Assembly: GCA_934476675.1 (NCBI GenBank)
Contig: CAKSOE010000001.1
Coordinates: forward strand, 248,001 to 312,000
DNA from: an uncultured Clostridia bacterium
GTDB taxonomy: Bacteria > Bacillota > Clostridia > UBA1381
Direction: 5' to 3'
Length of the DNA stretch: 64,000 nucleotides
Positions 50,127 through 58,309 of the stretch are shown in pieces. Made by a program: the position numbers and the translations under genes. Positions within the stretch are counted from its first letter, which is position 1. Every line of letters begins with the position of its first letter. Under the pieces are notes generated by a model. It had not been told where the DNA came from. It did no database searches and saw nothing but the letters and a program-made list of their open reading frames with translations.

Positions 50127-52088
50127 ATGGAAAAATTTGAACTTGTATCGGAGTATCAGCCTAAGGGCGACCAGCCGAAAGCTATAGAATCGCTTGTGCA
50201 GGGTGTGATGAATGGTGAAAAATTTCAGACTCTTTTAGGCGTCACGGGATCGGGAAAAACCTTTACAATGGCAAATGTAATTGAAAGGGTAAACAAGCCC
50301 ACCATAGTATTGGCCCATAACAAAACGCTTGCGGCGCAGCTGTGCAGTGAATTTAAGGAATTTTTCCCTAATAATTGTGTGGAATTTTTTGTGTCGTATT
50401 ATGATTACTATCAGCCGGAAGCGTATATACCGCAGACGGATACTTATATTGAGAAAAACTCAATGACGAATGAGGAAATAGATAAATTAAGGCATAGTGC
50501 GACTTTTGCCTTGCTTGAACGCAAAGATGTAATTATTGTTTCGAGCGTGTCGTGTATTTACGGATTGGGAGATCCTGAAGATTATAAAAATCTTATGCTT
50601 TCGCTCCGAGTGGGAATGGAAAAGGACAGAGATGAGATTTTAAAAAAACTTGTTGCAATGCAGTATGAGCGCAATGATATTAATTTTGTCAGAAACAAAT
50701 TCCGCGTAAGAGGCGACGTTTTGGAAATATTTCCGTCAAATAACGGAGAGAATGCCGTCAGAATAGAATTTTTCGGCGATGAAATAGAAAGGATCTGCGA
50801 GGTGAATGCGCTGACAGGGGAGATTATAGGGCTTTATCAGCACGTTGTTATATCTCCGGCATCGCATTATGTAACAACCAACGAAAAAATGCTTGCGGCA
50901 ATGGCGGCGATTGAACTGGAAATGGAGGAGCGAGTTAAATATTTCAAGGAACGTGATTTGCTTGTTGAGGCGCAGCGAATTGAGCAGAGAACAAGATATG
51001 ACCTTGAAATGATGCAGGAAATAGGGTTTTGCCAGGGGATTGAAAATTATTCGAGGCATATAAGCGGACGTGAGCCGGGAAGCGCACCGTTTACGCTTCT
51101 GGATTATTTCCCGGAGGATTATCTGATGATTATAGATGAATCGCACGTAACCGTACCGCAGGTCAGAGGAATGTATAACGGAGACAGGGCAAGAAAAGAA
51201 ACGCTTATAAATTACGGATTCCGGCTGCCGAGTGCGGCGGACAACCGTCCGCTGAAATTTGACGAGTTCGAAAAGCGGCTTAACCAAGTGATTTTTACAA
51301 GCGCAACACCTGCCGATTATGAAAAGGAACATTCGAAGAATGTCGTTGAGCAGGTAATCCGTCCGACAGGATTGCTTGATCCCGAAATATTTATTAAGCC
51401 TGTGGAACATCAGGTTGACGATTTAACGGACGAAATACGCAAATGTACCGAAAAAGGGTTCCGTACGCTTGTAACAACGCTGACAAAGCGTATGGCGGAG
51501 GATTTGACGGAATATTTAAAGGGAATAGGTATAAAGGTTACGTATATGCACTCTGATATAGCGACGATAGAGCGAACCGAAATTATAAAAGAGCTTCGTC
51601 AGGGAACATATGATGTGCTTGTCGGAATAAACCTTTTGCGAGAGGGGCTTGATATACCGGAGGTTGCGCTGGTTGCGATACTGGACGCCGATAAAGAGGG
51701 ATTTTTGCGGAGTGAGATGTCGCTTATTCAGACAATCGGACGTGCGGCGCGAAATTCCGAAGGCAAGGTTATAATGTACGCCGATAATATTACAAGTTCC
51801 ATGCAGAAAGCAATGGATGAAACATCAAGACGCCGCCAATTGCAGCAGAAATTTAACGAGGAGCATGGAATTACTCCGCAGACCATTAAGAAAGATATAC
51901 GAGACATTCTGCAAAGCGTTAAGCCTGTCGAGCAGAAAGAGGAGAATGCGGCAGAAGAATTTGATTATGAAAAGCTTCTTGCGGAGCTTACGGCGGATAT
52001 GTTTAAGGCGGCGGAGAATCTGGAATTTGAGCGCGCGGCAGAGCTCAGAGATAAGATTAAACGCATAGAAAAGGAATATCTTGAATGA
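50127..52088 (+). CDS. uvrB: Excinuclease ABC subunit UvrB
   Basis: UvrB verifies and unwinds damaged DNA in nucleotide excision repair, working with UvrA and UvrC. The 653-residue protein has the UvrB plan. Helicase motif I (GVTGSGKT) is near residue 40. The beta-hairpin region reads FVSYYDYYQPEAYIPQTDTYIEKN. The DEAD-like box is MIIDESH, the helicase half carries LVGINLLREGLDIPEVALVAILDADKEGFLRSEMSLIQTIGRAARN, and a C-terminal UVR motif follows (ELTADMFKAAENLEFERAAELRDKIK). ATG 50127 is preferred because TTAGGAG sits 9 bp before it; upstream in-frame ATGs overlap the promoter. Confidence 0.98.
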   Translation: MEKFELVSEYQPKGDQPKAIESLVQGVMNGEKFQTLLGVTGSGKTFTMANVIERVNKPTIVLAHNKTLAAQLCSEFKEFFPNNCVEFFVSYYDYYQPEAYIPQTDTYIEKNSMTNEEIDKLRHSATFALLERKDVIIVSSVSCIYGLGDPEDYKNLMLSLRVGMEKDRDEILKKLVAMQYERNDINFVRNKFRVRGDVLEIFPSNNGENAVRIEFFGDEIERICEVNALTGEIIGLYQHVVISPASHYVTTNEKMLAAMAAIELEMEERVKYFKERDLLVEAQRIEQRTRYDLEMMQEIGFCQGIENYSRHISGREPGSAPFTLLDYFPEDYLMIIDESHVTVPQVRGMYNGDRARKETLINYGFRLPSAADNRPLKFDEFEKRLNQVIFTSATPADYEKEHSKNVVEQVIRPTGLLDPEIFIKPVEHQVDDLTDEIRKCTEKGFRTLVTTLTKRMAEDLTEYLKGIGIKVTYMHSDIATIERTEIIKELRQGTYDVLVGINLLREGLDIPEVALVAILDADKEGFLRSEMSLIQTIGRAARNSEGKVIMYADNITSSMQKAMDETSRRRQLQQKFNEEHGITPQTIKKDIRDILQSVKPVEQKEENAAEEFDYEKLLAELTADMFKAAENLEFERAAELRDKIKRIEKEYLE

Positions 52089-52098
52089 GGTGACGAAG

Positions 52099-52476
52099 TT
52101 GAACGAAAATATGGAAACGGCGGTGAAATGCTTTAAGAAAAGGATTCTGACGCCTATATTATATATGCTTGAATATGAGGATAAGGTAGATTTTATATGC
52201 TTTTGCGATCAGAATATAAAGCTTAAAGAGCTTAATGAGGTCAGCGGAAAGCTTACGGATATTCTCGGAGTTCCGGCGGAAGTGATTGACATACGCGAGT
52301 TTTCGGAATCTGACAGAATAGAAATTCTAAAAAACGCAAAGCTTGTATATGCGGAGGATCCGATAATTGAACAGGTTTTTGCTGCGTCGATGGCAGAGGA
52401 TTTTAATAATTCCATAAATAAAAAACGTGAAATGCTAAACAGATATATGAGCACAGGCTCGATTTATTTACAGTGA
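52099..52476 (+). CDS. Small protein between uvrB and uvrA, perhaps a degenerate nucleotidyltransferase fold
   Basis: I do not recognise this 125-residue protein with certainty. The order of parts resembles small MntA-like nucleotidyltransferase domains: an N-terminal helix, KVDFICFCDQNIKLKELNEVSGKLTDILGVPAEVIDIREF, then ILKNAKLVYAEDPIIEQVF and a basic helix ending KREMLNRYMSTGSIYLQ. The catalytic GS...D-x-D signature is missing, so an enzyme is unlikely. TTG 52099 follows GAGGTG. It lies 10 bp after uvrB and 13 bp before uvrA and shares their transcript. Confidence 0.6.
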   Translation: MNENMETAVKCFKKRILTPILYMLEYEDKVDFICFCDQNIKLKELNEVSGKLTDILGVPAEVIDIREFSESDRIEILKNAKLVYAEDPIIEQVFAASMAEDFNNSINKKREMLNRYMSTGSIYLQ

Positions 52477-52489
52477 AGGGTTGAAATAA

Positions 52490-55327
52490 ATGGCAAAAGA
52501 AATAAAAATATCCGGTGCGAGAGTACACAATTTAAAAAATATAGACGTAAGCGTACCAAGGGATAAACTGGTTGTGCTTACAGGACTTTCCGGTTCCGGA
52601 AAGTCCTCATTGGCGTTTGATACGATTTATGCCGAGGGTCAGAGACGATATATGGAATCTCTGTCGTCATATGCACGGCAGTTTTTGGGGCAAATGGACA
52701 AACCGGACGTGGATTATATTGAGGGACTTTCTCCGGCGATAAGTATTGACCAAAAAACCACTTCAAAAAATCCGCGTTCAACCGTGGGTACGGTTACAGA
52801 GATTTACGATTATTTGCGTCTGCTTTATGCGAGAATAGGAATACCGCATTGTCCGAAATGCGGCAAGGAGGTAAAGCAGCAGACGATTGACCAGGTGGTT
52901 GACAAAGTAATGTCGCTTGACGAGGGCAGTAAAATTCAGATACTTGCTCCTGTAGTCAGAGGAAAAAAGGGCGAGCATAAGAAGATATTTGAAAAGGCAA
53001 AAAAGGACGGATATGTTCGTGTGCGCGTTGATGGAGAAATGCGCGAGTTAAACGAGGATATTAACCTTGTTAAAACACAGAAACATTCTATTGAAATTGT
53101 GGTAGACAGACTTATTATACGTGACAATATTGCGCGCAGACTTACCGATTCGATAGAAACCGCAGCAGCGCTTACAGGCGATATTGTTATGGTTGACGTA
53201 ATAGGCGGGGAAACTATGCTTTTCAGCCAAAGTCTTGCGTGCGAGGATTGCGGAATAAGCTTGCAGGAGTTATCACCGCGTTCGTTTTCTTTTAATAATC
53301 CGTACGGAGCGTGTCCGCATTGCGACGGTTTGGGATTTTTGTCAAAAATAGACCATAATCTTATTATAAAGGACGAAAATCTAAGCCTTATTGAGGGCGC
53401 TTTGTCGGCAAGCGGCTGGGCAGCGCCGCAGGCGGAGGACAGCATGGCGCATATGTATTATGTGAGTCTTGCAAAGCATTATAAATTTGACATTAATACT
53501 CCGTGGAAAGATTTACCCGACAATATTAAAAATATCGTGCTTTACGGCACGGGCGGTGAAAAAATAAAAATGGAGTATCATCGTTCATACGGAAACGGCG
53601 ATTACTTTGCGCCGTATGAGGGGATTGTCACCAATCTTGAACGGCGGTATAACGAAACAACCTCATCGTATTCAAAATTTGATTTGGAACGATATATCAA
53701 TACCGTTCCGTGTACGAAATGCGGTGGAAAAAGACTGAACGACGAGATTCTGGCGGTTACGGTGAACGGTAAAAATATTTATGAATTTACTGCAATGCCT
53801 ATACGTGAGGAAATGGAGTTTGTCTGTAATTTAGAGCTTACAGACAGGGAAAAAATGATTGCGGCGCAGGTATTAAAGGAGATTAAAACACGACTTCAAT
53901 TTTTACTTGACGTAGGCTTGGATTATCTGACGCTGTCACGCTCGGCAGGAACTCTTTCGGGCGGAGAAGCGCAGAGAATAAGACTTGCGACACAGATTGG
54001 TTCGGGGCTTACAGGAGTGTTGTATATTCTTGACGAACCGAGTATCGGTCTGCATCAGCGCGATAACGACAGGCTGATAAACACCTTAAAGCATCTGCGT
54101 GATTTGGGAAATACGGTTATCGTAGTCGAACACGACACAGATACGATGTATGCTGCGGACTACATTATAGATATAGGCCCTAAGGCAGGTATTAACGGCG
54201 GTGAGGTTGTCGGCGCCGGAACAGTTGAGGATATTATAAAATCACCGAGATCAATTACGGGTAAGTATTTAAGCGGTGAAATCAAGATAGAAATTCCGTC
54301 AAGCCGCCGAAAGCCGACAGGCTGGATAAAGGTAAAAGGCGCGGCGGAGAATAATCTTAAAAATATAGACGTTGATTTTCCGAAGGGCGTATTTACCTGC
54401 GTTACCGGTGTTTCGGGATCGGGAAAATCTTCGCTTGTAAATGAGATTTTGTATAAAAAGCTTGCGCATGACTTAAACCGTGCTCATGTTCACGCAGGAA
54501 AGTATAAGAAAATAGAAGGAATAGACACGCTTGATAAGATAATTGATATAAACCAAAGTCCGATAGGCAGAACGCCGCGTTCAAATCCGGCAACGTATAC
54601 GAATTTATTTAACGATATACGAGAGGTGTTTGCCGCAACAAATGAGGCAAAAATGCGCGGTTATAATGCCGGACGGTTTAGCTTTAACGTAAAAGGCGGA
54701 CGGTGCGAGGCTTGTACAGGTGACGGAATTATAAAAATAGAGATGAACTTTCTGTCTGATATATACGTGCCTTGTGAAGTTTGTAAAGGAAAAAGGTATA
54801 ACCGCGAAACCCTGGAGGTAAAATACAAGGGAAAGAATATATACGATGTGCTTGAAATGACGGTTGATGAGGCTGCGGAATTTTTTTCAAATCTGCCAAA
54901 GCTGAAAAGAAAGCTTGAAACCTTGCAGGATGTGGGACTGGGTTATGTAAAGCTCGGTCAAAGCTCAACAACGCTTTCGGGCGGAGAAGCACAGCGTGTT
55001 AAGCTTGCAACGGAGCTTTCAAAGCGTTCAACGGGAAAAACAGTGTATATTTTGGACGAGCCTACAACGGGACTGCACACTGCGGACGTGCACAAGCTTG
55101 TTGACGTACTGGACAGGCTTGTTGAGGGCGGAAACACGGTTATAGTTATTGAGCATAATCTGGACGTTATAAAAACCGCCGATTATATTATTGATTTGGG
55201 ACCCGAGGGCGGAAACGGCGGCGGAACGGTTGTAGCGTGCGGAACTCCCGAGGAAGTAAGCGAAGTAAAAGAATCGTATACGGGAAAATATATTAAAAAG
55301 ATTTTACAATCCGAAAAAAAGTCTTGA
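52490..55327 (+). CDS. uvrA: Excinuclease ABC subunit UvrA
   Basis: UvrA is the damage-recognising ATPase of nucleotide excision repair. The 945-residue protein has two ABC modules: Walker A GLSGSGKSSLAFDTIYAEGQRRYMESLSSYARQFLGQM and GVSGSGKSSL, signatures TLSGGEAQRIRLATQIGSGLTG and TLSGGEAQRVKLATELSKRSTG. Zinc-finger cysteines sit at CPKC, CEDC...CPHC, CTKC and CEAC...CEVC, as expected. The C-terminal EHNLDVIKTADYIIDLGPEGGNGGG is standard. Start ATG follows GAAGGG. The next unit begins with its own promoter 3 bp... immediately behind the stop, so no separate terminator is visible. Confidence 0.98.
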   Translation: MAKEIKISGARVHNLKNIDVSVPRDKLVVLTGLSGSGKSSLAFDTIYAEGQRRYMESLSSYARQFLGQMDKPDVDYIEGLSPAISIDQKTTSKNPRSTVGTVTEIYDYLRLLYARIGIPHCPKCGKEVKQQTIDQVVDKVMSLDEGSKIQILAPVVRGKKGEHKKIFEKAKKDGYVRVRVDGEMRELNEDINLVKTQKHSIEIVVDRLIIRDNIARRLTDSIETAAALTGDIVMVDVIGGETMLFSQSLACEDCGISLQELSPRSFSFNNPYGACPHCDGLGFLSKIDHNLIIKDENLSLIEGALSASGWAAPQAEDSMAHMYYVSLAKHYKFDINTPWKDLPDNIKNIVLYGTGGEKIKMEYHRSYGNGDYFAPYEGIVTNLERRYNETTSSYSKFDLERYINTVPCTKCGGKRLNDEILAVTVNGKNIYEFTAMPIREEMEFVCNLELTDREKMIAAQVLKEIKTRLQFLLDVGLDYLTLSRSAGTLSGGEAQRIRLATQIGSGLTGVLYILDEPSIGLHQRDNDRLINTLKHLRDLGNTVIVVEHDTDTMYAADYIIDIGPKAGINGGEVVGAGTVEDIIKSPRSITGKYLSGEIKIEIPSSRRKPTGWIKVKGAAENNLKNIDVDFPKGVFTCVTGVSGSGKSSLVNEILYKKLAHDLNRAHVHAGKYKKIEGIDTLDKIIDINQSPIGRTPRSNPATYTNLFNDIREVFAATNEAKMRGYNAGRFSFNVKGGRCEACTGDGIIKIEMNFLSDIYVPCEVCKGKRYNRETLEVKYKGKNIYDVLEMTVDEAAEFFSNLPKLKRKLETLQDVGLGYVKLGQSSTTLSGGEAQRVKLATELSKRSTGKTVYILDEPTTGLHTADVHKLVDVLDRLVEGGNTVIVIEHNLDVIKTADYIIDLGPEGGNGGGTVVACGTPEEVSEVKESYTGKYIKKILQSEKKS

Positions 55328-55352
55328 CTTTTTCGGCAAACAGTGAGATAAT
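55324..55352 (+). promoter_or_regulatory. Promoter of the thrS T-box transcript
   Basis: TTGACT (55324-55329), a 17-bp spacer and GATAAT (55347-55352). The -35 box overlaps the uvrA stop codon. Confidence 0.75.
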
Positions 55353-55365
55353 ATATAAAATGGCA

Positions 55366-55600
55366 ATGATGAAGACAGTAGTTTACCGCAAAAACCAACA
55401 AGAGAGGGAGCATCGCGGCTGTAAGTGTTCCTTTGGCGGCGGTGAATGAATACCGCTTCGGAGCAGAATGTCGAAAGTAAGTAGGCATTACGTGAATCTG
55501 CGTTAATGATGAAACAAGCGGCGGTATTTTACCGCAATCAGGATGGAACCGTGTATTTATGCACTCCTGAAACCTTTGCGTTTCGGAGTGCTTTTTGTTT
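55366..55600 (+). ncRNA. T-box riboswitch leader, threonine specifier ACC
   Basis: The leader has the standard T-box parts. The opening is GATGAAGACAGTAG, with stem I arms TTTACCGC (5') and GCGGTGAA (3') and an AGAGAG bulge motif with a GGGAGC...TTCC distal part. A specifier loop carries ACC (55452-55454), a threonine codon, directly after GAATGAAT. The stem II/III area contains AAGTAGGC. The T-box sequence GGATGGAACCGTG has the conserved TGGAACC at 55544-55550. Uncharged tRNA-Thr would pair with ACC and with TGGAA, favour the antiterminator and switch thrS on. Confidence 0.92.
55561..55596 (+). terminator. Conditional terminator of the thrS T-box
   Basis: GCACTCCTGAAAC pairs with GTTTCGGAGTGC and is followed by TTTTTGTTTTTTT. 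The 5' flank overlaps the antiterminator sequence, as the T-box mechanism requires. Confidence 0.9.
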
Positions 55601-55678
55601 TTTTAAAACAAAAAGCATGCATTGTTTAGGAACGCGCATATTGGTTTTAAAATAATATTTTGAAAGGAATGATTTACT

Positions 55679-57430
55679 ATGGCAGAAATGGACGAGCTGC
55701 AAACATTAAGACATTCAGCCTCGCACGTAATGGCACAGGCTGTAAAAAGACTTTTTCCGGAGGTAAAGCTGACAATAGGCCCTGCTATTGATACAGGATT
55801 TTATTATGATTTCGATACCGATCATGCGTTTACGCGTGAGGAATTGGATGCGATTGAAGCAGAAATGAAAAAAATTTCCAAAGAAAATCTTAAAATTGAG
55901 AGATTTGAACTGCCGAGAGCGGAAGCACTTGAATTGATGAAAGATGAACCATATAAAATCGAACTTATAAATGAATTGCCTGAGGACGAAGTTATTTCGT
56001 TTTATAAGCAGGGAGAATTTACCGATTTATGTGCAGGTCCTCACGTAAAATATACGTCAAAAGTGAAAGCGTTTAAGCTGCTTTCGGCTACGGGTGCGTA
56101 TTGGAGAGGTGACGAGCATAATAAAATGCTTACAAGAATTTACGGTACTGCATTTCAGAGTAAAGCAGAGCTTGAAGAGTACCTTGAAAAAGTTGAAGAA
56201 GCAAAAAAGCGTGACCATAATAAGCTCGGACGTGAGCTGGAACTTTTCACAACGGTAGACTATATCGGACAAGGACTGCCTATAATGCTCCCGAAGGGTG
56301 CAAGAATTATTCAGCTTTTGCAGAGGTTTGTAGAGGATGAGGAGCAAAGACGCGGCTGGCAGCTTACAAAAACACCGCTTATGGCAAAGAGTGATTTGTA
56401 TAAGATTTCGAGCCATTGGGATCATTATAAAGACGGAATGTTTATTATAGGCGATGAAGAAAAGGACGATGAAGTATTTGCTTTAAGACCTATGACTTGC
56501 CCGTTCCAGTATCAGGCATTCCTGAACAGGGGACGTTCATACAGAGATTTGCCTATGCGTCTGAATGAAACATCAACATTGTTCAGAAACGAAGCGTCCG
56601 GCGAAATGCACGGTCTTATAAGAGTGCGTCAGTTCACTATTTCCGAAGGACATCTCATGTGTACACCGGATCAGCTGGAGGACGAATTCAGAGGTTGTCT
56701 GGAGCTTACGAATTACTTTTTAAAGACATTGGGTCTTGCGGAAGATGTAAGCTACAGATTTTCACAGTGGGATCCCGATAACCGTGAAAAGTACATGGGA
56801 ACGGAAGAACAGTGGAATGAAGCGCAGACAATAATGAAAAATATCCTTGACGATATAGGCATAGACTATAAAATCGGAATAGGAGAAGCTGCATTCTACG
56901 GTCCTAAGCTTGATATACAGATTAAAAACGTTCACGGTAAGGAAGATACGCTTATCACGATTCAGATAGACCAGATGCTTGCGGAGAGATTCGGAATGGA
57001 ATATACGGACAGAGACGGGACAAAGAAGAATCCGTATATTATTCACAGAACTTCAATCGGATGCTATGAAAGAACGCTTGCGTTGCTTATTGAAAAATAT
57101 GCCGGAGCATTTCCTGTTTGGCTCGCCCCTGTACAGGTAAAGCTGCTTCCGATTGCAGACAGGCATCTTGACTATGTATATGAAATTAAAAAGCAACTTG
57201 AAAACAACGGAATCATAAGACTTGAAGTTGATGACAGAAGTGAAAAACTCGGATATAAGCTTCGTGAAGCGCAGCTTGAAAAAGTACCGTATATGATTGT
57301 TGTGGGCGACAAAGATATAGAAAACGGTACAGTATCGGTACGTTCGAGAAAAGAGGGTGACCTCGGAGCAATGAGCATTGACGATTTTATAAAGAAGATT
57401 GTTGAAGAGGTTGAAACCAAAAAACTGTAA
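55679..57430 (+). CDS. thrS: Threonyl-tRNA synthetase lacking the TGS domain
   Basis: ThrS charges tRNA-Thr. This 583-residue form starts directly with the editing domain (HSASHVMAQAVKRLFPEVKLTIGPAIDTGFYYDFD, HxxxH at residues 12-16). It therefore lacks the roughly 60-residue TGS domain found in most bacterial ThrS. The class II catalytic core is complete: motif 1 region, RPMTCPFQYQAFL (zinc cysteine), motif 2 RNEASGEMHGLIRVRQFTISEGHLMC, FYGPKLDIQIKN, motif 3 and the C-terminal anticodon domain (LPIADRHLDYVYEIKKQLE). GAAAGGA precedes the ATG. It is controlled by the T-box upstream. Confidence 0.97.
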   Translation: MAEMDELQTLRHSASHVMAQAVKRLFPEVKLTIGPAIDTGFYYDFDTDHAFTREELDAIEAEMKKISKENLKIERFELPRAEALELMKDEPYKIELINELPEDEVISFYKQGEFTDLCAGPHVKYTSKVKAFKLLSATGAYWRGDEHNKMLTRIYGTAFQSKAELEEYLEKVEEAKKRDHNKLGRELELFTTVDYIGQGLPIMLPKGARIIQLLQRFVEDEEQRRGWQLTKTPLMAKSDLYKISSHWDHYKDGMFIIGDEEKDDEVFALRPMTCPFQYQAFLNRGRSYRDLPMRLNETSTLFRNEASGEMHGLIRVRQFTISEGHLMCTPDQLEDEFRGCLELTNYFLKTLGLAEDVSYRFSQWDPDNREKYMGTEEQWNEAQTIMKNILDDIGIDYKIGIGEAAFYGPKLDIQIKNVHGKEDTLITIQIDQMLAERFGMEYTDRDGTKKNPYIIHRTSIGCYERTLALLIEKYAGAFPVWLAPVQVKLLPIADRHLDYVYEIKKQLENNGIIRLEVDDRSEKLGYKLREAQLEKVPYMIVVGDKDIENGTVSVRSRKEGDLGAMSIDDFIKKIVEEVETKKL

Positions 57431-57489
57431 TGCGCTTTCACAGTTCCCGAGCCGAGTGCATATTATAAGCCATACGGAGGTGTGTGCTT

Positions 57490-58161
57490 ATGCGGCTGGG
57501 AATGGGAGTTGGGCGTGCAAAAAGAAGATATACAACAATATTTGCCGCATTATGTGCGGCAATATTGTTTGTCTTTGTTTCTAAAAGACTTGAACCGGCA
57601 TACGACTTGTATGTTACACAGTATGCCAATACTATGGCAAATGATATTGTAAACACTTCAATATCGGAGCTTTTTTTACAAGACGAATACGATATTTTTA
57701 ATCATACCGAAAAAAATCAAACGGGAAAAATTGTTGCAATAGAAGCCGATACGGCAAAAATAAATAAATTTAAGTCCGCACTTTTAACAGATATTCAAAA
57801 AAGAATAAAAGACTACGGCAAACAGACGGTACACATTCCGGCTTTCAGCGCATCGGGATTACACATTCTGTCCGGTATTGGCCCGAAAATTCCGCTGCAT
57901 ATTCAGCCTATGTCAATAGTTAATTCCGAAATCAGCGACAGCTTTGATTCAGCAGGAATTAATAATATAAAGCATCAGCTTAATCTGAAAATAACGTTTG
58001 ATATAAGATACACCGGTTTTATGTATGCTAAAAATGAAAAAACAGAAATAGAAGTGCCGATTGCAGAGTCGGTGATTTCGGGAGATATTCCGTATTATTA
58101 CGGCGGAAATATCGGAGTAATGGGAAACGGTTCGGAAAACACACAAAAAGGCGACGCCTAA
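57490..58161 (+). CDS. yunB: Sporulation protein YunB
   Basis: The 223-residue protein has one N-terminal membrane segment and the YunB family features: ANTMANDIVNTSISELF, GKIVAIEADTAKINKFKSALLTDIQKRIKDYGKQTVHIPAFSASGLHILSGIGPKIPLHI, and a C-terminal INNIKHQLNLKITFDIRYTGFMYAKNEKTEIEVPIAESVISGDIPYYYGG. In Bacillus YunB is a mother-cell gene needed for full spore function. ATG 57490 follows GGAGGTG; the GTG at 57484 abuts the ribosome site. It may be read from the thrS transcript, 59 bp upstream. Confidence 0.92.
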   Translation: MRLGMGVGRAKRRYTTIFAALCAAILFVFVSKRLEPAYDLYVTQYANTMANDIVNTSISELFLQDEYDIFNHTEKNQTGKIVAIEADTAKINKFKSALLTDIQKRIKDYGKQTVHIPAFSASGLHILSGIGPKIPLHIQPMSIVNSEISDSFDSAGINNIKHQLNLKITFDIRYTGFMYAKNEKTEIEVPIAESVISGDIPYYYGGNIGVMGNGSENTQKGDA

Positions 58162-58231
58162 AGCCCCGGCCGGATAGGGGGAGTAATTTAAAAATATATA
58201 CGTAAATGTGTTTCTTTTTTTTCTGCAAAAA

Positions 58232-58260
58232 TTGACTGTCAAGGAAATTTGTGATATAAT
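58232..58260 (+). promoter_or_regulatory. Vegetative promoter of the signalling gene group
   Basis: TTGACT (58232-58237), a 17-bp spacer and TATAAT (58255-58260), 50 bp before the start of the GGDEF/HD-GYP gene. Confidence 0.8.
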
Positions 58261-58309
58261 AAATACAGATGACAGTATAATTGTTTTCGGAAAGCGGGTG
58301 AAGTCGGAT

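Noticed and set aside
50736..51410. 224-codon open frame on the minus strand within uvrB
   Set aside because: It is fully antisense to uvrB, with no start signal and a sequence typical of reversed coding DNA.
57440..57489. SigE promoter for yunB
   Set aside because: GCATATT and CATACG are only 6 bp apart, too close for a SigE promoter.
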